NCBI GenBank assembly: GCA_041060555.1
Contig: JBEUDS010000009.1
Length of the DNA stretch: 64,000 nt
Source of the DNA: CAUJIW01 sp963205175
GTDB lineage: Bacteria; Pseudomonadota; Alphaproteobacteria; Sphingomonadales; Sphingomonadaceae
Direction: 5' to 3' (one strand)
Shown here: positions 1 to 9,420 of the stretch, in pieces
Layout: every line of letters begins with the position of its first letter
How positions within the stretch are numbered: position 1 is the stretch's first letter
Translations under genes and position numbers: made by a program
The notes under the pieces: generated by a model
The model's database searches: none
What the model was told of the DNA's origin: nothing
Seen by the model: only the letters and a program-made list of their open reading frames with translations

Positions 1-300
1 GCCAAGGCCGGCGCCACCTTCATCTCGCCGTTCGTCGGCCGGCACGACGACGTGTCGTGGGACGGCATGGACCTGATCGAGGACATCAAGACCATCTACG
101 ACAACTACAACTTCGAGACCGAGATTCTGGTGGCCAGCGTCCGCCACCCGATCCATGTGCTGCAGGCGGCCAAGATCGGCGCCGATGTGGTCACCGTACC
201 GCCCGACGTCATCAAGAAACTGTTCAACCACCCGCTGACCGACAAGGGCCTGGAGTCCTTCCTCGCCGACTGGGCGAAAACCGGTCAGAGTATCGTCTGA
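1..300 (+). CDS. Transaldolase / fructose-6-phosphate aldolase-like protein, C-terminal part
   Basis: The reading frame is open from base 1 and ends in TGA at 298-300, so only the last 99 residues are in the window. The segment reads as the second half of a TalC/Fsa-type class I aldolase barrel: 'FISPFVGRHDD', then 'EILVASVRHP' and 'VTVPPDVIKKLFNHPLTDKG', which are typical of the short (about 215-residue) transaldolase family. These enzymes move or cleave three-carbon units in the non-oxidative pentose phosphate pathway. The Schiff-base lysine would lie upstream of the window. The order transaldolase, DUF484, xerC fits alphaproteobacterial chromosomes as I know them. Family assignment is secure; transaldolase versus Fsa activity cannot be settled from this fragment. 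Confidence 0.9.
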   Translation, partial: AKAGATFISPFVGRHDDVSWDGMDLIEDIKTIYDNYNFETEILVASVRHPIHVLQAAKIGADVVTVPPDVIKKLFNHPLTDKGLESFLADWAKTGQSIV

Positions 301-317
301 GCCCCGACGGCCTGCCG

Positions 318-914
318 ATGAGCGCGTCCGATCCTTCCAAGGTGGTCGATTTCCAGACCGAGGCCATCGGCCGGCTGCGGGCCCGGGTCGACGCGCTGGG
401 CGAGGCCAACGCGGTGCTGCTGGCCTATGCCCGCGGCCACGCCGGCGCCGCGGCGCAGATCCACGCCGCCTGCCTGGCGGCGATGGACGCCCAGAGCCTG
501 GAGCATCTGGTGCATGTCGTCACCCAGGACTGGGTCGACATTCTGGGCCTCGACGCGGTGGCGGTGGCACTGGAAACCAGCGCGCAAGCGGTGCGGATGG
601 GACCGACGGGCCTGCAGTTCCTGGCGCCCGGCGCGCTGGCGACCTGGCTGGACGGCGTGAAGGACGTGCGCCTGGAGGCCACGCCGGAACACACCGGCCG
701 CGAAGGCACCAGCATGTTCGGGCCGGCGGCGACGCTGATCCGTTCCCAGGCGCTGATCCGGCTGCCGCTGACCCCCCCCCTGCCGCGCGGCGTGCTGGCA
801 CTGGGCTCGCGCATCGAACACAGCTTCGAGGGCGTGCACGGCACCGAACTGCTGACCTTTCTCGGCGCCGTCACCGCCCGCTGCATCAGCCGATGGCTGA
901 CCACCCAGCCCTGA
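318..914 (+). CDS. DUF484 family protein
   Basis: A 198-residue protein starting at ATG 318, 17 bases after the transaldolase stop; an upstream in-frame extension would overlap the aldolase in another frame and is rejected. The N-terminus (about 1-45) is a short helix rich in Ala, Arg and Glu ('FQTEAIGRLRARVDALGEAN'), which may form a coiled coil. It is followed by a GAF-like half with 'LVHVVTQDWVDILGLDAVAV' and a C-terminal 'GVLALGSRIEHSFEGVHGTELLTFLGAV'. This is the layout of DUF484 proteins, which usually sit directly before xerC; here the last 22 bases overlap xerC (893). Function is unknown. A run of eight C at 773-780 is compatible with an intact frame. Confidence 0.88.
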   Translation: MSASDPSKVVDFQTEAIGRLRARVDALGEANAVLLAYARGHAGAAAQIHAACLAAMDAQSLEHLVHVVTQDWVDILGLDAVAVALETSAQAVRMGPTGLQFLAPGALATWLDGVKDVRLEATPEHTGREGTSMFGPAATLIRSQALIRLPLTPPLPRGVLALGSRIEHSFEGVHGTELLTFLGAVTARCISRWLTTQP

Positions 915-1837
915 CCGGCCTGGCCGCGTGCCATCCGGCGGACGCCCTGGTCCAGCGCTGGCTGGCGGCGCTTGCCCACGAGCGCCGCGCCTCCGTGCAC
1001 ACCGTGGACGCCTATGGCCGGGTGACACGCCAGTTCCTCACCTTCCTCGGCCAGCACTGGGGACGTCCGGTCGGGCCCGATGATCTGGCCACCGTATCGC
1101 TGACCGACCTGCGCGCCTTTCTCGCCGCCCGGCGCGGCGACGGTGCGGCGACGGCCTCGATCGCCCAGGCCGGCTCGGCCCTGAAATCATGGTATCGCTG
1201 GCTGGCCCGCGCCGCCGGCATCCGCAACCCCGCCGTGGCGGCGCTGCGCCCGCCGCGCACCCCCAGACGCCTGCCCCGGCCGCTGGCGCCCGCCGACGCC
1301 GAGGCGGTCGCCGCCGCCGCCGACCAGCCGGAGGCCGAACCCTGGGTCGGCGCCCGGGATACCGCCGTGCTGCTGCTGCTTTACGGCTGTGGCCTGCGCA
1401 TCAGCGAGGCGCTGGGCCTGACACGATCGCAGGCGCCACTGCCGGCGATGGTGACGGTGCTCGGCAAACGCCGCAAGGAACGCCGGGTGCCGGTGCTGCC
1501 CGTCGTCGCCGCCGCCGTCGACGCCTATCTCGCGCTGTGCCCCTACCCGCTGGCTGCCGACGGCCCGCTGTTCATCGGCGTGCGCGGCAAACCGCTGGGG
1601 CCGCGCGCCGTGCAGGCGGCGATGCAGCGCGCGCGGATCGCGCTCGCTCTGCCGGACAGCGCGACGCCGCACGCCCTGCGCCACAGCTTCGCCACCCACC
1701 TGCTGGCGCGCGGCGCCGACCTGCGGGCGATCCAGGAACTGCTCGGGCACGCCAGCCTGTCCTCGACGCAGATCTACACCGATGTCGATGCCGCCCGGCT
1801 GCTCGATGTCTACCGTCACGCCCACCCGCGCGCGTGA
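893..1837 (+). CDS. xerC: Tyrosine recombinase XerC
   Basis: A 314-residue site-specific recombinase that resolves chromosome dimers at dif together with XerD. An N-terminal SAM-like core-binding domain (about 15-105, 'HERRASVHTVDAYGRVTRQF') is followed by the catalytic domain. All catalytic positions are visible: Arg169 in 'YGCGLRISEAL', a lysine in the 'LGKRRKERRVPV' beta-hairpin, His260 and Arg263 in 'HALRHSFATHLL', His286 in 'LGHASLS' and nucleophile Tyr295 in 'TQIYTDVD'. Its placement after DUF484 favours XerC over XerD. The start at ATG 893 overlaps the DUF484 3' end, suggesting translational coupling. The gene converges on the downstream kinase gene with a 36-base gap. Confidence 0.95.
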   Translation: MADHPALTGLAACHPADALVQRWLAALAHERRASVHTVDAYGRVTRQFLTFLGQHWGRPVGPDDLATVSLTDLRAFLAARRGDGAATASIAQAGSALKSWYRWLARAAGIRNPAVAALRPPRTPRRLPRPLAPADAEAVAAAADQPEAEPWVGARDTAVLLLLYGCGLRISEALGLTRSQAPLPAMVTVLGKRRKERRVPVLPVVAAAVDAYLALCPYPLAADGPLFIGVRGKPLGPRAVQAAMQRARIALALPDSATPHALRHSFATHLLARGADLRAIQELLGHASLSSTQIYTDVDAARLLDVYRHAHPRA

Positions 1838-1873
1838 AGCGCCCCCGGGGCATCGGACGCCGGTAACGGACCG

Positions 1874-4804
1874 TCAGGCGCTTGCCGGACCGGCCAGCGT
1901 CTCGCGAATCCTCGCCGCGAGGTCGCGTTTGCGAAACGGCTTCTGCAACAGATGCACGCCATCGGCGATGCGGCCGTTCTCGATGATGGCGTTCTCGGTA
2001 TAACCAGACATGTAGAGCACCTTGAGGCCGGGGTGCGACGCCTGGGCCTCCTCGGCGAGCTGACGGCCGTTCTTGCCCCCCTTGAGCACCACGTCGGTGA
2101 GCAGCAGGTCGACATCCAGCCCGCCGTCGAGCACCGCCAGCGCCTGGGCGGCGTCGGTCGCCTCGGTCACCGCATAGCCCAGGGCGCGCGCCATGGTGGA
2201 GACCAGCAGCAGCACGTCGGGGTCATCCTCCACCACCAGCAGGGACTCGCCGGCCGCCGCAGGCGCCTCCTCCGGCATCGTCACCTCCGGCGCATCCCCG
2301 TCACGGTTGCCACGGGGCAGGTACAGCCGGACGGTCGTGCCCTCGCCCGGCGCGCTGTCGATTTCCGCCAGACCGCCGGACTGGCTGGCAAAGCCGTAGA
2401 CCATGCTGAGACCAAGCCCCGAGCCCAGCCCGCCGCTCTTGGTGGTGAAGAACGGCTCGAACGCCCGTGCCGCGACGTCCGCCGTCATGCCGGCGCCGGT
2501 GTCGGACACCGACAGCACGACAAACGGCCGCGCCGCGCCACCGCCCTCGCCCGGCCGTTCGGCATGAGCGGTCCGGATGGTGATCGCGCCACCCGACGGC
2601 ATGGCATCGCGGGCGTTGACCACAAGATTGAGCAGCGCGTTCTGCAGCTGCCCGGAATCGACATGGCAGGGCCATAGCGGGTCCGCGAGATCGAGGTCGA
2701 GGCTGACGTTCTCGGGCAGCACACCCTGCACCAGCACCGCCATGTCGCGGATCAGGTGGTTGAGGTCGAGCTGGCTGGGCGCCAGCGGCTGCTGACGGGC
2801 GAAGGCCAGCAGACTGCGGGTCAGCGTCGCACCGCGCTCGGTGGCATTGATCGCCCGGTGCAGCAGGCCGCGCAGATCGGGGCGATCGCCAAGCTTGGTC
2901 TCGATCAGTTCCAGACTGCCGGTCATCACCGCCAGCAGGTTGTTGAAATCGTGCGCCACGCCGCCGGTCAGCTTGCCGAGCGCGTCGAGCCGCTGGGCAT
3001 GGCGCAGCTGTTCCTCGGTGGCGCGGCGCTCGGTGATGTCGGTCAGCAGCGAATAGACTCCCCGAACCCGGCCCTCATCATCCCGGTCGACGATGCGATG
3101 GAGATCGCAGGTCCGGGTGACGCCATCGGGGAAACACTTGGTCCATTCGCCGCGCGAGTTGGCGCCGCCGCTGAGCGTCGCCGACAGATCACGGATCACG
3201 TCGGCGAAGGTATCGTCCAGCAGGGCGTCGATCTGCTCGCCGACGATCGCCACCGGCGGGCGGGCCAGCCACGTGGCCCCGGTCTTGTTGACGAAGCGGA
3301 TGCGCCGGTCGGTGTCGACGTAGGAGATCATCACCGGCAGGTTGTCGGTGATCGCCTGCAGCTGCCGCACACTGGCATCAAGCGAGCGGTTGAGCGCGTG
3401 AATCTCGCGCTCCGCCGCCCGCGCGGCGGTGACATCGCGGATGATGAGGGTGAGATAGCGTCGGCCGCCGTCGGTGAACCGGCTGACCGTCGCCAGGCAA
3501 TCACGGGTGGTGCCGTCCTTGCGATGCAGCACCATCGCGATGTCCTTGATCGGCCGCCGGGCCCTGAGCGCCGCCTCGATCTCGCCGCGGACGACCGGAT
3601 CGCGCTGAAAGTTGAACGACAGGTAGCGGCCGCCCATCAGCGCGTCGAGCGACCAGCCGGTCAGACAGGCCGCCGCTTCGTTGACCTCGACGATCACCAT
3701 GTCGCGCTGCCGCAGGATCATCATGAAATCGGCGCTGGACTGGAAGGCGCTGGCGAACTTCTCCCGCACCTGGCGCTCGCGCAGATGCGCCTCGTGCTGT
3801 GCCTCCAGCAGCAGATGATGCTCGTGCAGCAACAGGCTCTGGCGCAACAGCGCCAGCGTGAACACCGCCGCCGCGCAGACGTTGACGATCAGGCGCACCG
3901 ACGGCAGCACACCGGGTGCGACATTGATGACGATGACGGCGATCGACACCCCCAGCACCACCAGCATCGGCAGCAGGCGCACCATCAGGTCGATGCGGTC
4001 CTTTTGCGGCGGTCCGCCCGCCGGAGCGAGATGCCAGCGCCACGCCGCCCACCCCAGCGCCAGACTGAGCACGGAATAGGACGCGTTGTACCAGACCCCG
4101 AACTCGTGATCGGTCTCCAGCGCCGACAGGTTCCACAGCAGCCACAGCAGGCCGGTCATCAGCAGCGACGCGATCATCGCCAGCCAGCTGTCGTGCAGGC
4201 GCGGCCGCACCGCCTGCACCGTGAGCAGGCACATCCAGCCCGCCGTCAGGTAGGCGATCGGGTAGGCGGCGATGACGGCCAGGCCGAACAGGTTGGTGTT
4301 GGACTTGAGCGGCAGATACAGCGCCAGGGACACCGCCAGCGCGGTGATCGCCAGCCCGGCGGCGTCGAGCACGATGGAACGGCGCACGGCGCGGCTCACC
4401 GACGGCGGCATCGTCTTGACGACGCCAATGGCGACACAAGGCGCCAGCACGAGGAAAAAGGCATCGGTGATGTTGGGGTAGTTGCTCAGCCCGGCGAACT
4501 CCAGCGCCACCCAGAGCAGCTGACCGATCTCGTAAAGCACAAGACCGATGAAGAACCACAGGTGCGCCGGGCGCATGCCGGGCGGGGCATCGCGATAGCC
4601 AAGCCAGGCCAGCCACGCCGCCACCAGGCTGGCGACATTCCAGTGCAGCGCGTCCAGCACGAACGCCGGGCCATGCACCTCGGCGTTCTGCGGCACCATC
4701 AGTTGCAGCACCAGACACACCACCAGGGTGGTGATGCCGATGCCCATCAGTAAAAGGCCCCCGCGCGTCAAAGTCGGTCGCGGCGCGTCCTCAGGTTCCG
4801 CCAT
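1874..4804 (-). CDS. Membrane-bound hybrid sensor histidine kinase (PAS-PAS-HisKA-HATPase-REC)
   Basis: A 976-residue hybrid kinase from ATG 4804. An open frame runs 28 codons further upstream but has an atypical Cys/Arg-rich sequence, so this start is preferred. The first 330 residues hold about nine or ten hydrophobic helices (possible integral-membrane sensor). A PAS domain follows near 345-460 ('SADFMMILRQRDMVIVEVNE') and a second near 480-600 ('LPVMISYVDTDRRIRFVNK'). The HisKA box is 'LGKLTGGVAHDFNNLLAV' with phospho-acceptor His618, typical of NtrB-like hybrid kinases. The ATPase has 'DTGAGM' and 'GSGLGLSMVYGF'. A C-terminal receiver has acidic 'VVEDDPDV' and phospho-acceptor Asp904 in 'LLTDVVLKGG'. 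No cognate regulator is adjacent. The signal sensed cannot be inferred. It is divergent from ahcY. Confidence 0.9.
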   Translation of the reverse strand: MAEPEDAPRPTLTRGGLLLMGIGITTLVVCLVLQLMVPQNAEVHGPAFVLDALHWNVASLVAAWLAWLGYRDAPPGMRPAHLWFFIGLVLYEIGQLLWVALEFAGLSNYPNITDAFFLVLAPCVAIGVVKTMPPSVSRAVRRSIVLDAAGLAITALAVSLALYLPLKSNTNLFGLAVIAAYPIAYLTAGWMCLLTVQAVRPRLHDSWLAMIASLLMTGLLWLLWNLSALETDHEFGVWYNASYSVLSLALGWAAWRWHLAPAGGPPQKDRIDLMVRLLPMLVVLGVSIAVIVINVAPGVLPSVRLIVNVCAAAVFTLALLRQSLLLHEHHLLLEAQHEAHLRERQVREKFASAFQSSADFMMILRQRDMVIVEVNEAAACLTGWSLDALMGGRYLSFNFQRDPVVRGEIEAALRARRPIKDIAMVLHRKDGTTRDCLATVSRFTDGGRRYLTLIIRDVTAARAAEREIHALNRSLDASVRQLQAITDNLPVMISYVDTDRRIRFVNKTGATWLARPPVAIVGEQIDALLDDTFADVIRDLSATLSGGANSRGEWTKCFPDGVTRTCDLHRIVDRDDEGRVRGVYSLLTDITERRATEEQLRHAQRLDALGKLTGGVAHDFNNLLAVMTGSLELIETKLGDRPDLRGLLHRAINATERGATLTRSLLAFARQQPLAPSQLDLNHLIRDMAVLVQGVLPENVSLDLDLADPLWPCHVDSGQLQNALLNLVVNARDAMPSGGAITIRTAHAERPGEGGGAARPFVVLSVSDTGAGMTADVAARAFEPFFTTKSGGLGSGLGLSMVYGFASQSGGLAEIDSAPGEGTTVRLYLPRGNRDGDAPEVTMPEEAPAAAGESLLVVEDDPDVLLLVSTMARALGYAVTEATDAAQALAVLDGGLDVDLLLTDVVLKGGKNGRQLAEEAQASHPGLKVLYMSGYTENAIIENGRIADGVHLLQKPFRKRDLAARIRETLAGPASA

Positions 4805-4887
4805 GCCTGCCTTCCCGTTCCACCCGTCCGACTGTAACAGGTTCACAGCCCAAGGACAGGGGCAAGCCCGCACCCTGCGGCAAGCCA

Positions 4888-4905
4888 TATAAAGACATCT
4901 TTATA
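4888..4905. promoter_or_regulatory. SahR-like operator palindrome upstream of ahcY
   Basis: TATAAAGA-CA-TCTTTATA is a perfect 8-bp inverted repeat around a 2-base centre, about 87 bases before the ahcY start. TATACT at 4902-4907 overlaps the right arm and could be the ahcY -10 element, so a bound repressor would block it. From memory, ArsR-family SahR regulators of the S-adenosylhomocysteine cycle in alphaproteobacteria use AT-rich palindromes of this form in front of ahcY and metK; the match is inference. The divergent kinase gene starts 83 bases to the left. Confidence 0.6.
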
Positions 4906-4991
4906 CTTGAATATGTCGCGCAAGCCTGCCATGATCGGGCTTTGCCGTCACGCGGTCGACCGCCGCTTCATGCCCAACAGGGAGTTCCCCC

Positions 4992-6389
<1,398 letters not shown>

Positions 6390-6414
6390 GGCGGATGGCG
6401 CGCGCGGCGGCGGT

Positions 6415-6436
6415 GCGCGGGCGGCCCCGCCCGCGC
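6415..6436 (+). terminator. GC-rich hairpin after ahcY
   Basis: GCGCGGGC (6415-6422) pairs with GCCCGCGC (6429-6436) around a 6-base loop, 26 bases after the ahcY stop. No T-run follows, so it is at best a weak or factor-dependent terminator separating ahcY from divL. Confidence 0.35.
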
Positions 6437-6462
6437 GCTTCCATCTCCGGCGATCAGGCTCT

Positions 6463-8943
6463 ATGGTGCCCGCCGTGAAACGGGCATCCTGGTCTCTACC
6501 CCTGGTCGCGATGACGGCGCTGACAAGCCTGCCGGCCGTGGCGGCGCCGGTCAGCCACTTGATCGTGACCGATCCCTGGCGGCTGTCGGTCGCCGGCATC
6601 GTCGCCGCCGCCTGGCTGGCGGTGGCGGTCTGGGCGATCATCCGCGGTGGCCGATCGCGGGTCCGGGCCCGGCTGGCCGAGGACTGGGGGCTGCGGTTGC
6701 GCGGCCTGCTTGCCACCACCCCCAACGGCTATCTGATCGTCGGCGCCGGCGACCGCGTCACCTGCTCCGACGCGCTGCGCTCCTGGCTCGCCATCGACCA
6801 CAAGGTGACCCGGCTCGACGAGCTGAACCAGCAGGACGACAGCGGCCTGCGTCAGGATGACTTCAACCGGCTGGCACTCGACATCGACGCGCTGGCGATG
6901 TCGGGCACCACCTTCACCCGCCTGGTCGCCAATGCCCGTGGCGACCGCCTGCTGCTGGCCCAGGGCCGGCTGGCCCCGGCGGAAGTGGCGGGTGAGGCCG
7001 GTGTCGTCGTCTGGTTCATCGACGCCACCGACAGCGAGCAGGCGCTGGGCCAGCTCCAGCGCGAGCGCGACCAGCTTGCGCACGACCTGGAAGCCGCCAC
7101 CGCGATGCTGGAAGCGGCGCCCTTCCCGATCTGGCGGCGCGACGGCGACCTCAAGCTGCGCCACGTCAACACCGCCTACGTCAAGGCGGTGGAGGCCCAT
7201 GGCGCCGCCGAGGCGGTGGTGCGCGGCATGGAACTGGTCAACAACGCGTTGTCCACCGCGCCGGCCAAGGCTGCCCAGCGGGCCCGCGATCTCGGCGCCA
7301 GCCAGATCCGCGAGGAACATGTCATCATCGACGGCAAGCGCCGGACCCTGCAGATCACCGACGTGCCGCTGGGTGACGCCGGCATCGGCGGCTTCGCGCT
7401 CGACATCACCGAGGCCGAGGATGTGCGGGCGGAGCTCAACCGTTACGCCCAGGCGCAGAACGCCACCCTCGACCGGCTGTCCTCGGGCGTCGTCATCTTC
7501 GCCGCCGACACCAGCCTGACCTTCTACAACAAGGCCTTCGCCACCCTGTTCGGACTCGACACCGCCTGGCTCAATGGCCATCCGGACATGGCCGAGGTGC
7601 TGGAGGAGCTGCGCCAGGCCCGCCGCTTGCCGGAGCAGCGCGACTTCCCCGACTGGAAGCGCCGCCATCTCGCCTGGTTCACCGAAGCCTTCGTCGCCCA
7701 GGAGGAAACCTGGGTGCTGCCGGACGAGACGGTGCTGCGCGTCATCGCCCAGCCGCACCCGTTCGGCGGCTTGCTGCTGGTGTTCGAGGACCGCACCGAG
7801 CAGCTGACGCTGGAAAGCTCGCGCAACACGCTGATCAAGGTGCAGGAGGCTACCCTCAACCACCTGTCGGAAGCGGTGGCGGTGTTCGGCTCCGCCGGTC
7901 ATCTGCAGCTCTACAACCAGCGTTTCGCCGAGCTGTGGAAGCTGTCGCCGGAGTTTCTCGACGAACAGCCGCACGTGGACGCCTTCGCCGACGTCTCGGC
8001 GGCCCGGCTGGAGGATTTCGACGACGCCCGCCGGCTGCGCGAGGGCGTGCTTCAGGCCACCGACGGCCGCCAGGCGCTCTCCGGCCGCCTGCGCCTGCGC
8101 GGCGACCGGGTGTTCGACTTCGCCGCCGTGCCGCTGCCTGACGGCAACGCGCTGGTCACCTTCCTCGACGTCACCGCCTCCACCAACATCGAGGAGGCAC
8201 TGCGCGACCGCAACGAGGCGCTTGAGGCCGCCGACCAGCTCAAGTCGCAGTTCGTCGCCAACATGTCGTACGAACTGCGCACGCCGCTGACATCGATCAT
8301 CGGCTTCGCGGAAATGCTGGAGCAGGAATATTTCGGCCCGCTCACCGATCGTCAGCGCGAGTATGTGGCGAGCATCCTTACCTCCTCGAACCGCCTGCTG
8401 GTGCTGATCAACGACATTCTCGACCTCGCCGTCACCGAGGCCGGCGCGCTGGAGCTCGACATCGGTACCGTCAGCATCGAGCCGATGGTCACCGCGGTCA
8501 TCGCCATGGTGGAGGAGCAGGCGCGCGGCCGTTCGCTGATCCTCACCTCGCTGGTGGAGCCGGACGCCGGCACCGTCGACGGCGATGAACGCCGGCTGAA
8601 GCAGGTGCTCTACAACCTGCTGTCCAACGCCATCCGCTTCACGCCGCCGGGCGGCTCGGTGTCGGTGATCGCCACCGGCGACGATCAGGAGGTGGCGATC
8701 GAGGTGCTCGACACCGGCGTCGGCATCCTGGACGAGGAGCAGGACACGGTGTTCGACCGTTTCCGGCGCGGCAGCAACGCCGGCCCGGCCACCGGCGTCG
8801 GCCTCGGCCTGTCGCTGGTGCGCCAGTTCGTCACCCTGCATGGCGGCACCGTCGCGCTCAACTCCCGCGTCAACGAAGGCACGCGGGTGGTGGTGCGGCT
8901 GCCCCGCCATGTTCCGGTGGCGACGCCGGCGCCCGCCGCATGA
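6463..8943 (+). CDS. divL: DivL-like tyrosine 'histidine kinase' (division/cell-cycle signalling)
   Basis: An 826-residue membrane protein. A hydrophobic N-terminus with two segments (about 12-28 and 43-62) precedes a chain of PAS-like domains (near 85-185, 210-320, 330-440 and 465-575), including 'LDRLSSGVVIFAADTSLTFY'. The dimerisation box reads 'VANMSYELRTPLTSIIGFAE': the phospho-acceptor position is Tyr603, not His. This substitution and the following 'YFGPLT' are the signature of Caulobacter DivL, which scaffolds CckA and DivK in the CtrA cell-cycle pathway. The ATPase domain is intact: 'NLLSNAIRFT', 'DTGVGI', 'GVGLGLSLV'. The next gene is tsaE with a 4-base overlap, an arrangement I recall for divL in alphaproteobacteria. 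ATG 6463 is used; GTG 6475 is an alternative. Confidence 0.9.
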   Translation: MVPAVKRASWSLPLVAMTALTSLPAVAAPVSHLIVTDPWRLSVAGIVAAAWLAVAVWAIIRGGRSRVRARLAEDWGLRLRGLLATTPNGYLIVGAGDRVTCSDALRSWLAIDHKVTRLDELNQQDDSGLRQDDFNRLALDIDALAMSGTTFTRLVANARGDRLLLAQGRLAPAEVAGEAGVVVWFIDATDSEQALGQLQRERDQLAHDLEAATAMLEAAPFPIWRRDGDLKLRHVNTAYVKAVEAHGAAEAVVRGMELVNNALSTAPAKAAQRARDLGASQIREEHVIIDGKRRTLQITDVPLGDAGIGGFALDITEAEDVRAELNRYAQAQNATLDRLSSGVVIFAADTSLTFYNKAFATLFGLDTAWLNGHPDMAEVLEELRQARRLPEQRDFPDWKRRHLAWFTEAFVAQEETWVLPDETVLRVIAQPHPFGGLLLVFEDRTEQLTLESSRNTLIKVQEATLNHLSEAVAVFGSAGHLQLYNQRFAELWKLSPEFLDEQPHVDAFADVSAARLEDFDDARRLREGVLQATDGRQALSGRLRLRGDRVFDFAAVPLPDGNALVTFLDVTASTNIEEALRDRNEALEAADQLKSQFVANMSYELRTPLTSIIGFAEMLEQEYFGPLTDRQREYVASILTSSNRLLVLINDILDLAVTEAGALELDIGTVSIEPMVTAVIAMVEEQARGRSLILTSLVEPDAGTVDGDERRLKQVLYNLLSNAIRFTPPGGSVSVIATGDDQEVAIEVLDTGVGILDEEQDTVFDRFRRGSNAGPATGVGLGLSLVRQFVTLHGGTVALNSRVNEGTRVVVRLPRHVPVATPAPAA

Positions 8944-9413
8944 GCCGGCACAGCCTCGCCCTGCCCGACCTTGAGGCCGCGCGCCGTTTCGGCGCCGCGC
9001 TGGCCCCCGTGCTGGCGGCCGGCGACGTCATCGCGCTGTCGGGCGACCTGGGCGCCGGCAAGACCACGCTGGCGCGCGCCGTGCTGGCGGCGCTGGGGCT
9101 CGACGAGGAAGCCCCCAGCCCCACCTTCACCATCGTGCAGACCTACGACGCGCCGCCGCTGCGGCTGCCGGTCTGGCACGTCGACCTCTACCGGCTGGAA
9201 ACGCCGGAGGACGCGGTGGAACTCGGCCTCGACGAGGCCGCCGGGGACGCCGCCCTGCTGATCGAGTGGCCGGAACGGCTGGGCGACCTCATGCCGCCGG
9301 ACCGGCTGTGGCTGACGCTGACACCGACGGTCGATGGCGGACGGCGCTTGACAGTCGATGCGCCGGGCGCTTGGGACAAACGCCTTGCTTCCCTGTTTCC
9401 TGTTGCCGAGTAA
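8940..9413 (+). CDS. tsaE: tRNA t6A37 threonylcarbamoyl transfer ATPase TsaE
   Basis: A 157-residue ATPase that works with TsaB and TsaD to attach threonylcarbamoyl to adenosine 37 of ANN-decoding tRNAs. The Walker A motif is 'GDLGAGKTTLAR' with Lys41, followed by 'SPTFTIVQTY' and 'HVDLYRLETPEDAVELGLDE', which are family hallmarks, and 'LIEWPERLGDLMP'. The start ATG overlaps the divL stop (ATGA at 8940-8943), so translation is probably coupled. amgK starts seven bases after its stop. Confidence 0.95.
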   Translation: MSRHSLALPDLEAARRFGAALAPVLAAGDVIALSGDLGAGKTTLARAVLAALGLDEEAPSPTFTIVQTYDAPPLRLPVWHVDLYRLETPEDAVELGLDEAAGDAALLIEWPERLGDLMPPDRLWLTLTPTVDGGRRLTVDAPGAWDKRLASLFPVAE

Positions 9414-9420
9414 CCCCGCC

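Noticed and set aside
773..780. Poly-C tract as a contingency (phase-variation) locus in the DUF484 gene
   Set aside because: Eight C in a 70 % GC genome is not exceptional, the frame is intact and the protein is not a surface structure.
2756..4753. Very long open frames antisense to real genes (here against the hybrid kinase; also at 12787-15219, 14003-17104, 22083-25061 and 39366-41870)
   Set aside because: They are GC-skewed codon-position shadows: low complexity, rich in Arg, Gln, His and Gly, without recognisable motifs, each lying opposite a well-supported gene.
4806..4991. SAH riboswitch in front of ahcY
   Set aside because: No conserved SAH-riboswitch core could be recognised in the short leader, and the perfect palindrome at 4888-4905 explains regulation better.
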